In this document: positions 1-10,000 of the stretch, one piece after another
Layout of the letters: the number at the start of each line of letters is the position of its first letter
Position numbering within the stretch: position 1 is the first letter of the stretch
Source of the DNA: Puffinus mauretanicus
Lineage: Eukaryota; Chordata; Aves; Procellariiformes; Procellariidae
Assembly: GCA_023333565.1 (NCBI GenBank)
Contig: JAJKFH010000052.1
Span: forward strand, 1 to 64,000
Direction: 5' to 3'
Length of the DNA stretch: 64,000 nucleotides
Translations under genes and position numbers: made by a program
Notes under the pieces: generated by a model
Databases searched by the model: none
What the model was told of the DNA's origin: nothing
The model's input: the letters and a program-made list of their open reading frames with translations, nothing else

Positions 1-109
1 CCCCCATGCTCGCAGCCCCTCCCCAGCGTTTGCAAGCACCTCCCAGCCCCAGGACGCCCGGTGCTCACAGCACCCGACCACACCATTTTCCAGCCCCCTG
101 GCTGCCCCA

Positions 110-323
110 AGCCCCACTCTCAAGTCCCACCAGGACTCACAGCCCCACTCCCCAGCTCCTTGGGGCACCGCAGCCCCCTCCAGCCCCACTCCCCAGCCCC
201 CTTAGGGCACACAGCCCCACTCCTCAGCGCATCTAGGGCACACAGCCCCCCAGGCCCCACTCCCCGGCCCCCACGGGACGCACAGCCCCCACCAGCCCCA
301 CTCCCTAGCCCTCCGGGACGCAC
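110..323. repeat. C-rich minisatellite, ~31-bp imperfect unit
   Basis: Units starting AGCCCCACTC recur at about 110, 141, 182 and 213, with interrupted copies to about 323. Each ends in a variant of GGGCACAC or GGGACGCAC. The strand is strongly C-rich, so the short proline-rich ORFs here are composition artefacts. No gene is recognised. The array runs into a CGCCGCCGCC run near 326. Confidence 0.7.
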
Positions 324-640
324 AAACCGCCGCCGCCGCCGCCTGGGTGCAGACCCCGCCGCGTGCCCCGTTGAAATATCCTCCGCAGCCAATCAGCACG
401 CAGCTCCTCAGGCCGCCCGTGTTTTATTGGGGGAACACAGAGCCCAATGATCAGCCGCAGGAATAGGGGACAGGGAGCTGCCCCAGGGATGGGGACAGCA
501 CCGGGACACGCCAACACTCTCGGGCGTGCTGGCATGCGGGGGGGGGGCACCCTAACTGTTGCCACCCACGATGACGAATGCACCGGGATGAGGGATGCAC
601 CGGGATGGGGACCGCGCATGGAGGGGCCAGAGCCGGCGCG
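324..640. promoter_or_regulatory. CpG-rich, possibly promoter-like stretch with paired CCAAT boxes
   Basis: A CpG-dense segment between two tandem arrays. A CCAAT pentamer lies near 389 (context CAGCCAATCAGC) and an inverted one (ATTGG) near 427, and a G9-like run lies near 538. Facing CCAAT boxes in CpG-rich DNA are common at vertebrate promoters, but I see no first exon or TATA box. The assignment is inference from composition and motifs only. Confidence 0.25.
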
Positions 641-3600
641 CGAACGCTGGGCTGCAGGACCACGCTTCGGCTTCGGGGCGGCAGCAGCGAAGGCGGCGGC
701 GGCGCTGCTGCTGCGCACCTGTGCGGTGCCGGCGCTGCAGTACCGCGATTCGGCCACGGGGCGGCAGCAGCAGCGAGCACCCACCGGGCGGCGCGTGCCC
801 GGGGGCGGCACTGGCGCTGCAATTCCGCGCTTTGCGCGCCCAGCGCCCGCCGGCACCGCGCACGTGGGGCGGCAGCGACGCTTCCTTACCGGGACGAAGC
901 AACGAACGCGGCGGCATCACCCCGCAGGCACCACAGTACGGCACTGCCGTTACCGGCGGGAGCAGCGCGGAGAAGGGTGGCCCCACCGCGCATGCGCGGC
1001 TCAAGGGCTGCAGTACCGAATTTTAGTCGCCTGGTGGCAGCAGCGAGCAAAGACAAGCGCCCAGCGCGCATGCGCGGCTCCCGAGCTGCAGTACCTATTC
1101 TCGGTCGCGTGGTGGCAGGAGCGAGCGCGGAAAGAGCGCCCCACTGCGCATGCGCGGCTCCCGATCTGCAGTACCGTATTTCGGTCGCGTGGTGGCAGGA
1201 GCTAGCAGAGAGAGACGCCCCACTGCGCATGCGCGGCTCCCGAGCTGCAGTACCTATTCTCGGTCGCGTGGTGGCAGCAGCGAGCGCGGACAAAGCGCCC
1301 CAGCGCGCATGCGCGGCTCCCGAGGTGCAGTACCGAATTTCGGTCGCCCAGTGGCAGTAGCGCGCGCGGACAGAGCGCCGCACCGCGCATGCGCGTCTCC
1401 CGAGGTGCAGTACCGAATTTCGGTCGAGTGGTGGCAGCAGAGAGCGCGGAGAAAGCGCCCCACAGCGCATGCGCGGCTCCCGGGCTGCAGTACCGAATTT
1501 CGGTCGCGTGGTGGCAGCAGCGAGCGCGGACAAAGCGCCCCACAGCGCATGCGCGGCTCCCGGGCTGCAGTACCGAATTTCCGTCGCGTGGTGGCAGCAG
1601 CGAGCGCGGAGAAAGCGCCCCACAGCGCATGCGCGGCTCCCGAGCTGCAGTACCAATTCTCGGTCGCCCGGTGGCAGTAGCGAGCGCGGACAGAGCGCCG
1701 CACCGCGCATGCGCGGCTCCCGAGCTGCAGTACCGAATTTCGGTCGCGTGGTGGCAGCAGCGAGCGCGGAGAAAGCGCCCCACTGCGCATGCCCGGCTCT
1801 CGGGCTGCAGTACCGGTTTTCGGTCGCGTGGTGGCAGCAGCGAGTGCGGAAATAGCGCCCCAGCGCGCATGCGCGGCTCCCGGGCTGCAGTACCGAATTT
1901 CGGTCGCCCGGTGGCAGTAGCGAGCGCGGACAGAGCGCCGCACCGCGCATGCGCGTCTCCCGAGCTGCAGTACCGAATTTCGCTCGAGTGGTGGCAGCAG
2001 CGAGCTCGGAGAAAGCGCCCTACGGCGCATGCGCGGCTCTCGAGCTGCAGTACCGATTTTCGGTCGCGTGGTGGCAGCAGCGAGGGCGGAGAAAGAGCCG
2101 CACCGCGCATGCGCGTCTCCCGAGCTGCAGTACTAATTCTCGGTCGCGTGGTGGCAGCAGCGAGCGCAGAGAAAGTGCCCCAGCGCGCATGCGCGGCTCC
2201 CGGGCTGCAGTACCGAATTTCGGTCGCCCGGTGGCAGTAGCGAGCGCGGACAGAGCGCCGCACCGCGCATGCGCGTCTCCCGAGCTGCAGTACCGAATTT
2301 CGCTCGAGTGGTGGCAGCAGCGAGCTCGGAGAAAGCGCCCTACGGCGCATGCGCGGCTCCCGAGCTGCAGTACCGATTTTCGGTCGCGTGGTGGCAGCAG
2401 CGAGCGCGGAGAAAGCGCCGCACCGCGCATGCGCGTCTCCCGAGCTGCAGTACTAATTCTCGGTCGCGTGGTGGCAGCAGCGAGCGCAGAGAAAGTGCCC
2501 CAGCGCGCATGCGCGGCTCCCGGGCTGCAGTACCGAATTTCGGTCGCCCGGTGGCAGTAGCGAGCGCGGACAGAGCGCCGCACCGCGCATGCGCGTCTCC
2601 CGAGCTGCAGTACCGAATTTCGCTCGAGTGGTGGCAGCAGCGAGCTCGGAGAAAGCGCCCTACCGCGCATGCGCGGCTCTCGAGCTGCAGTACCGAATTT
2701 CGGTCGCGTGGTGGCAGCAGCGAGGGCGGAGAAAGCGCCGCACCGCGCATGCGCGTCTCCCGAGCTGCAGTACTAATTCTCGGTCGCGTGGTGGCAGCAG
2801 CGAGCGCAGAGAAAGTGCCCCAGCGCGCATGCGCGGCTCCCGGGCTGCAGTACCGAATTTCGGTCGCCCGGTGGCAGTAGCGAGCGCGGACAGAGCGCCG
2901 CACCGCGCATGCGCGTCTCCCGAGCTGCAGTACCGAATTTCGCTCGAGTGGTGGCAGCAGCGAGCGCGGAGAAAGCGCCCTACCGCGCATGCGCGGCTCT
3001 CGAGCTGCAGTACCGAATTTCGGTCGCGTGGTGGCAGCAGCGAGCGCGGAGAAAGCGCCGCACCGCGCATGCGCGTCTCCCGAGCTGCAGTACTAATTCT
3101 CGGTCGCGTGGTGGCAGCAGCGACGGCGGAGAAAGCGCCCTACCGCGCATGCGCGGCTCTCGAGCTGCAGTACCGAATTTCGGTCGCGTGGTGGCAGCAG
3201 GGAGCGCGGAGAAAGCGCCGCACCGCGCATGCGCGTCTCCCGAGCTGCAGTACTAATTCTCGGTCGCGTGGTGGCAGCAGCGAGGGCGGAGAAAGCGCCC
3301 CACCGCGCATGCGCGGCTCCCGACCTGCAGTACCGAATTTCGGTGGAGTGGTGGCAGCAGCTAGCAGAGAGAAGCGCCCCACCGCTCATGCGCGGCTCCC
3401 GAGCTGCAGTACCGAATTTTGGTCGCGTGGTGGCAGCAGAGAGCGCGGACAGAGCACCTATTGCGCATGCGCGGCTCCCGGGCTGCAGTACCGAATTTCG
3501 GTCGCCCGGTGGTAGCAGCGAGCGCGGACAGAGCGCCCCACCGCGCATGCGCGGCTCCCGAGGTGCAGTACCGAATTTCGGTCGCGTGGTGGCAGCAGCG

Positions 3601-3690
3601 AGCGCGGTCAAAGCGCCCTTCTGCGCATGCGTGGCTCCCGAGCTGCAGTACCGAATTTCGGTCGCGTGGTGGCAGCGTCACCTCACCGGC
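640..3690. repeat. 80-bp GC-rich tandem array with one NRF1-like site per unit
   Basis: The palindrome GCGCATGCGC, or a one-base variant, recurs 34 times. Starts are 987, 1066, 1146, 1225 and 1305, then every 80 bp to 3305, then 3384, 3463, 3543 and 3623. Copies at 1785, 3384 and 3623 carry one substitution. Each unit also has GGCTCCCGAGCTGCAGTACC, a dyad near ACCGAATTTCGGT, and GTGGCAGCAGCGAGCGCGG. Diverged copies extend leftward to about 640. The decamer fits the NRF1 consensus YGCGCAYGCGCR. Because 80 is not a multiple of 3 and the unit has few stops, long ORFs up to 382 codons appear in several frames on both strands; I do not regard them as genes. The array ends sharply near 3680, at CACCTCACCGGCCC. 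Confidence 0.95.
1865..3144. repeat. 320-bp higher-order repeat inside the 80-bp array (4 copies of 4 units)
   Basis: Four unit types recur in order. Type A (starts 1865, 2185, 2505, 2825) has CCCGGTGGCAGTAGCG. Type B (1945, 2265, 2585, 2905) has TTTCGCTCGAGTGG. Type C (2025, 2345, 2665, 2985) has a G instead of T after GCGCATGCGCG and usually GGCTCTCGAG. Type D (2105, 2425, 2745, 3065) has TACTAATTCTCGG. The four-unit period is exactly 320 bp. The TAG inside type A units is what ends many plus-strand ORFs. Units after 3144 continue as C-like and D-like copies. Confidence 0.9.
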
Positions 3691-5545
3691 CCTTTCCTGA
3701 GGTTTCCGCAGGGCCAGCCGGGACCCATCTCTCAGCCCGAATCGTACCACCCACAGGTGTTAACGACTCACTGCGGGTACAGGGCTTAGATTTCTCTGCC
3801 CTTTTCCCACTCGCATCCCAGGCAGAAATACTCATTGCCTCTGCACCAGAAAGCATCCAAGTGGCTCCAGCTTTTCAGTCCTTGCATTTGACTGCTTTAA
3901 AAGACCAGTGGTTGTTTCTGCCCATGCCCACACCCCATTCCCTAGGGAGTAGAAGCAGAACAGGGAACCTGTGGAACAGGTTTCTTTTTTCCTGGAGTAA
4001 GCCCCAGGGATTGCTGTTATCAGTCTGCATGTGGCATCAGTGTTGTGGGAGTGACAGCAGCAAATCAACATATGCTGGAGAGAGGTTTAAAAAAAAAATA
4101 AGGCAACACAGATGACATCCTGAAGGCAGGAGAGAAGAGACTGAAAGCTGCTTTGTGTGAGAGGAGCAGCTATGTTTATCGGAGCAGACCAGATGCAAAT
4201 GGCTGATCTGCAAACGAGCGATACACTGGTGATCCTTGGGCTTTGTTGTGTTGTTTGCACCTTTCCTCACCTCTGTGCTATGAATAATCTGCTGTCATCA
4301 TCCTGCACACACGCAAGGCTTCCCGTGCAGGGCTTGTCACTTAGATAAGAGACACTGCACGATGTTACTTACCACCCTGCCCTCCAGCATGCAAAGTAAT
4401 TAGAGATGAAGCAGGGAAAGCAAAGAGGCATGTTGGTATATTAGATGGCCTCAGCAGATGACCATAGAGCCCTGGAGGTTCCATCTTTGCTCTGTACAGG
4501 AGCATAGCTCTGCAATCCTTGCCGCTCCTGCCAGCAAGCATCGCAGTTGCACTTTGCTGCCTGCAACACACAATACTTAGCAGCCTGGATGGGCTGTTCT
4601 GCCAATGCGTTGGGTGAGCAGCTCGGTTCCTTTGGCTGCCTAATTCACCTCCTTAAAACAATCACTTCAACACTTGGTTTCTTTATTTCAGACCCCTCTA
4701 AATATCTCCTGGCCTGCAAGCCATTTTCAGCTAGCAATACAGCTGAACTACAGTGCTGGTAGAAATCTAGCTGTCATCTTGCTTTGATGTCAAAAGGCTT
4801 TTGTAACTTGAACTCCTGATTGTTTTGCCATCAAGACTGCAAGGCAAGAAATACGCTTCTACTTGAACAAACAAGACACCTGCCAACTAGCTGTGCACAG
4901 TGATAGGTGGCTGCCTGCGACTGACACCTTTTTCTACTAAAACCAGAGCATGGTTTCCCTGTGAAGAGCCACTGGCAGCGCAAAACGTACCTCAGCTTTC
5001 CCTGCACTGGCTCTCCAGAGAACAGCAGCTTAGCTCGACTGGAGTGTGCAGCAGCCTGCTGTCGTCCCAGTCCCTTGCCCTTGAGAAAGTGGCTGCCTGT
5101 AGCAGCGGCAGAACGGTTGCTGCGCAGAGGGGAAAGGAATGGCTTGGTGTCAAGCTCTGCAGGCTGTCTGTGTCCTGTGCAGAGCCGACAACCTCGGCAG
5201 CCTATGCAAAGGGCGAAGCTAGCAACCTGAGGTGTAGCAATTTCTGCAACAACCATACTTTCCACCCTACCTGGACATAGAAAGAGGTGAGAGAAAGGGG
5301 CCTGCTGGGTGCCTCGAGAGGCAGAACTGCTGTAGACTGTGCCGTGGCTGTTTCGCTCATTGCCTTCAGCAGAGTTACCTCCCACAGGTTGGGAGACAGG
5401 TATGTTTGCACAGCTTGAGTACTGCTGCTTACAGAGCAAAGGGCACTATAAAGCAGCAATGAAGAACAAGGATGGCCTATCAAGACGGTAGGAATGACAT
5501 GGAGAGCCTAAAACATTAGCCAGGCAGGGCTTGCAACTAACCTTG
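3691..5545. other. No gene recognised
   Basis: Ordinary mixed-composition DNA between the 80-bp array and the first LTR. A short ORF reads through from the array to about 4115, but it begins inside repeat units and has no recognisable domain. No splice-consistent exon was found by eye. Confidence 0.4.
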
Positions 5546-6061
5546 TGTCGTGGTTTAATCCCAGACGGCAACTAAGCACCAGTGATATGGGGGAGAGAAT
5601 CAGAAGGGCAAAAGCGAGAAAACTCGTGGGTTGAGATAAAAACAGTTTAATAATTAAAAAGAAACCGCCACCGCCACTACCACTTCTAAGGAAAAGAAGA
5701 AAAAAAAAAAAAAACAGAGAAAAATAAAACCCAAGACAGACAAGCGGTACAAATTAAAACAATTGCTCGCCACCAACCGACCGATACCCAGCCAGCCGTG
5801 GCCCAGCAGCAGCCCCCCACCAACCCCCCTCCTAGTTTTATTATTGAACATGATATCATATGGTCTGGAATATCCCTTTGGTCAGTTGGGGTCAGCTGTC
5901 CCAGCCGTGTCCCCTCCCAACTCCTTGCGTCCCCCCAACCTGCTTGCTGGCAGGGCAGGGTGAGGAGCAGAACAGCCCTTGGCACTGTGCAAGCGCTGCT
6001 CAGCAATAAGTAACACATCCCCTGGGTTATCAACACTGTTTTCAGCACAAATCCAAAACGT
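5546..6061 (-). mobile_element. Solo LTR of an avian endogenous retrovirus, 5' end missing
   Basis: It starts on the plus strand with TGTCGTGGTTTAATCCCAG. It contains the family landmarks GTGGGTTGAGATAAA, ACAGTTTAATAA (poly(A)-signal region in the minus orientation), CATATGGTCTGGAATATCCC and ATCAACACTGTTTTCAGC. It stops at CCAAAACGTA, short of the AACCAGCACA end seen in other copies. Those landmarks match the LTR that carries a primer-binding site at 16.9 kb, which fixes the minus orientation. An A15 run at about 5700 and internal changes mark it as a diverged subfamily. No flanking duplication could be identified because one end is missing. Confidence 0.85.
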
Positions 6062-6270
6062 AGAAGGAGAGTGGGGTGGGAGTGGGGTGCAGGGAAGTGT
6101 ATGGGGCTGTTGGAGTTTGAGTGGGGAGCAATGGGTGGGTTGGGGGTGCAGGCAGCGGCCCAGGGGTCCGGAGTCATCTAAAAGGGGTAAGAGAGTAAAG
6201 AAATCTCTGACACAGAATAAGAGGTGCAGAAGGGGTCCTAAAAGGATTAGGCAGGCAAAAGAAGGCTCTG

Positions 6271-6480
6271 GGGTGCATCTCCTGGCATGCTGCACAGACG
6301 AACGTAACCGATTGGAAGCCGAGTGCGAGAAAACTTCAACTCCCGGCATGCCGCGTGGAACAACATGGCCGACCGGAAGTCAAGCGCCGGAAGACTACGC
6401 CTCCCGGCATGCCGCGGAGAACAAAGTGCCCGGCCAGCATCCCGATGTCGGAGGACTACATCTCCCGTGTTGCATGCTGC
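6271..6480. repeat. Four 61-bp tandem units, each with a ZNF143/SBS-like motif
   Basis: Related motifs start at 6271, 6332, 6393 and 6454, exactly 61 bp apart. The cores are GCATCTCCTGGCATGCT, CAACTCCCGGCATGCC, ACGCCTCCCGGCATGCC and ACATCTCCCGTGTTGCATGC. The third and fourth are preceded by GACT, giving the ACTACNNCTCCC form of the ZNF143/THAP11 (SBS) element. The rest of the unit is also related (CCGATTGGAAGCCGAG beside CCGACCGGAAGTCAAG), so this is a true tandem repeat. CCGGAAGT in unit 2 fits an ETS/GABPA core. Confidence 0.75.
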
Positions 6481-7000
6481 AACACGTATTGCTGTGGGAG
6501 GTGTCACGCTAGGCAGAGGTCGTTCTTTCGTCCAGACGCGGAAGACACTTTGGAGCGCAGAGTCTGCAGAACGGCCCCGAACTGCTCTAACCCTGCCCCT
6601 CCTGCTGTGACCCTCCCCAGGGATTCCCTCGCGATTCACCGCTTCGACACGGCCCCGACCTGGCCCAGGTCCGTGTCCAACTGACCTACGGCTACTACGA
6701 CTCCTCAGTAAGCTTCCCCCCGTCGGCCCCCTCTGGGGCAGCCCCGGCAGCCTCGCATCGCTTCCGTGCGGCCGCTCCATGATTCCGGCCCCTCGTCAAC
6801 GCAGTGCACCGTCCTGCTGCGGCCCCGATACTGCGGCTTCCCCCGTGACTCTAAGTTGGTTCTCTCCTTGCTCGTTGCGTGGCGGGACCTCCACCTTTTC
6901 TGTCAAGTTGCCCGGGACGTTCCCGTCTGCCCCCCCTGGAACGAGCGGGACCCGCTGCCCGAGCACAAAACCGCTGTCGACGTTCACCTACTTCACGGTT
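6300..7000. promoter_or_regulatory. CpG-rich candidate promoter, gene unknown
   Basis: CpG dinucleotides are frequent from about 6300 to 7000, unlike the DNA on either side. The left part contains the ZNF143-like repeats and an ETS core, elements typical of housekeeping or bidirectional promoters. A short open stretch near 6640-6703 ends at TCCTCAGTAAGC, a plausible splice donor. Its translation matches no family I recognise and I cannot place a start codon for it. This is a promoter by motif content only. Confidence 0.4.
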
Positions 7001-10000
7001 GCAGCCGTAGTTCTGGTCCTGGCCGGTGATGTTTGGCAAGTCCCTGGTGCACGACTGTCCCGGGGGGGCAGCGCACCCTTACCCATCTGCCTGCAGCTGC
7101 AGTCCCATCCACCAGCCCCTTGCTCCAGAGTTGCCATCCATCAGAAGCACATGAACCATTGCCATTAACCCCATGAGGGTCAGCTGGGTCTGCCAAAGCA
7201 GCTGAGAGCTGCCAAAGAGCTGTGCCCCAGCTCCTGAAAATGCCATGCTGAAAGCTAAATAGAGGGACCTGCATTGTGCAAGGAGGAGTAGTATTAAGAG
7301 GACGAGAGAACAAATGGAGAACTTTGCAGTGCAACAAAAAGAAAAAAGTGAAACGCCAGGGGGTAACACACAAATGGATGACTCTGGGAGCTCAGAAAGG
7401 CAAAAGAATGGCCCAGTGGCATGCCAAAAGGAAATCGGAAAACCCTGAAGCACACCAAAAAGCACCTGGAAAAGTCTGGCACAGAAAGGAAGGCTAAACA
7501 GAAAACTTTGTCACACCTTGCGTGACAAATGTCAGGCCTTGGTACACACCAAAATGCCCCCAAAGCATGCAGTGGGGCTGATGGGAAGTCACCTGTCCCT
7601 ATGGAAATTCCAACTCCCACCTCCGCCACAGAAGACCCCAGCCCTTGGCTCCAGACACACCAGGAATGTCTCAGGGTGCTGACAGATAATCCAGGAGCAG
7701 CTTTCAGGACCTTGCACAGCACTGGAGGGACCCTGGCTGCCCTCAGGATGATGCAAACAGTTCCTAACAGCCAAATGTCCGTGGCAATGCGAGAGAAATT
7801 CCCTGCAGCCCTGTGAACAGCACAGGGGTTGCTCTAGAACCTTTAGGAACCTTAAAATGATCTAAGAGCTCTTAGGACTGGTCCCCATCTCCTCAGACAC
7901 AATGTGTAATGTCCTCCCTGGAGCTCGCAAAGGGACATGGAATTGAGTGGTCCCCACAGGAAGCTGCCGCCGGGCACAGCCTCAGCGGCACGCCCGAGAA
8001 CCAAGCCCACGGGAGCTCCACTCGTGAATGATGACACAGCATGTCCATCAGAGACTGTGGGTACTGAGGCCAGGAGAAGCTGGGTGCGACCCCCACAGGG
8101 TGATGGTAATGCTGGGCAGCGTGTGCGCCCAGCTGCACGGAAAGGAGACAGGCCCTTGCCCTGCGATTAATTCAGTGCCTCCCTGGTTTGGTAACTCGGG
8201 TGTCAGTGAGGCTGTGCTGTGACATCGTTACTTGTACTTCGCTCTTTAAACAAACAAAAAAACCCTCCATCCTGGGGATTATCTCCGTTACCTAGTTTAT
8301 ACTGTGACTGCTCAGACCATCGTAACAGCTCTGTAAAGAGAAAGGTGGATGGGATGGTGAGAAGGAACTAGTTATCCTAGCTTCACTGCCTGAGCAAGCC
8401 TGCCTGTGTATTTCACCCTGAGGCCAGAAAGAGAGAAGTGATTTGCCCAGCGTGGCTGAGCCAGCCTTTGTCAAAGCTAAGTTAGCACTTGGCCATAGCT
8501 GGCTTCTGGCCTGCAGGCAAAATGCCAGTACCCCGGCTCAGTTTGTATGTATTTGCAAAGTATAACACAGAATATCCACTTCTTCTGTGCTCCTGCATCC
8601 AAAGTAAGGGAGTGAGAAGATGACAAGCAACCAAGAGCACTTTGCAGATTTATGGTCCTAGAAGAGTTTTGCTCGTGCTGTCGGGGGTTTCAGAGAGTTG
8701 TTCTGAGAGATTCAGAAGATGTGATGAAGTCACAATGGCTGCGTATGTTTGAGGCTGGAGTCATGCAGTATCGTTTTAGCTGCATTCCTCAGCTTCTTTC
8801 TTCGGCTTGTATTGTAGGTAACGATTAAAGTTGTTTTGTGGGCAGTAGGTCTGGATTAAGAGGCTCTGACCTACCTTGGGAGACGTTAATGTCCCATCTG
8901 TAGTTCTTTGGGGGTGTGTAAAGTGATTGAGTTGTAAAACAAAACACTTGAGGAGATTTTTGTTTTAAAACCAAATAACTCTCTAGATGTGCACAGCACA
9001 GCTGCTGTGGCTATGGTAACCTTTCCTCCGATGGTCCAGAAGTGAGCAAAAGGAGGTGGTGCTGGTGTGGAAGGGGCTGTAGGAGCCGCTGCTGAAAGAA
9101 ATACTGTTCATTCAGATCCTTGCAGCCTGACACATCTTGCTTGACTTCCCTCTGTGCTGTGTCTTGACTGAGGACAGAGTCCATGGAATCTAGGTTCTGT
9201 AGTATTTACCTTGCGCTGTCTCTTGGGCACTGGAAGGGTTTAGCAGACTCTTGCTTGCTGCCTGTTTAGCTGTCACTGGCCTTTCTTGGTATGGGACCAG
9301 CCATGATGGGGCTGTCAAATCCAGCTTTTCCAAGCTGTTTCACTGTAGCTTCCTCTGTCTTGACTACCAGATTCACACAAGAGACATGCCTGCTCTACTT
9401 TGTTGCATGGGCAAAGGATCTTTCCCACAGAGGCTTTTCTGCATTGCATATTTACTTAGCCAGTCTCCCCTCTGGAGAGAAGGCAGGGCTTCATGACTTA
9501 ATAACCTTCATTTGGAGCCAGTTGTTGCCTTTCTTAGGAAAATTGTGACATGGTCGAAGGCTTAGCCTGCCCTTAGAAGCACAGCATGACTGACGAGGCG
9601 ATCTGTGGAGCATGTGCCATCTCCAGAGAGGATTCAGTGACAGTTACTTGGGTTGTAGGAAGACAGCTGGTGACAGCTGGCGAGTTTATCCTTTTATTAT
9701 CGTGGCTGTCAATGCTGCTGTTCTTGCCTTAGTTCCATTTCCATGCATGTCAGTGCTGCAGCTGTGCTAATTAAGTGCAGAGGATGAATTCACTCACTTG
9801 TTATTTCAGCCTCTTATAGATCCCATTAATGGGTCTACCTGGCAGGGACAAGAGGAGAGTTTGTTTGGGTTTTTTTTATCTTCCCCTCCCCCCCCCTTTT
9901 GTAATTTGATTGATAAGAGGTAATTCTACAACTCAGTTTTCACTTCTGCTGAAGCTATTGTATCATGCTTAGCAGGGAAAGCTGCAAGTGAATGAATGCA

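Noticed and set aside
886..2350. Minus-strand ORFs of 354 and 382 codons in the 80-bp array
   Set aside because: They follow from a GC-rich, stop-poor tandem unit that is open in several frames on both strands, with no start context, splice structure or family match.
1..3690. Telomeric or subtelomeric origin of the left arrays
   Set aside because: No TTAGGG-type repeats were seen, so the arrays alone do not show a chromosome end.
3627..4115. 162-codon plus-strand ORF leaving the array
   Set aside because: Begins inside repeat units, and the downstream part matches no domain; likely chance read-through.
7079..7722. Hydrophobic minus-strand ORFs of 128 and 142 codons
   Set aside because: Reverse complement of an A-rich stretch; Phe/Leu/Ser richness is compositional and there is no family resemblance.
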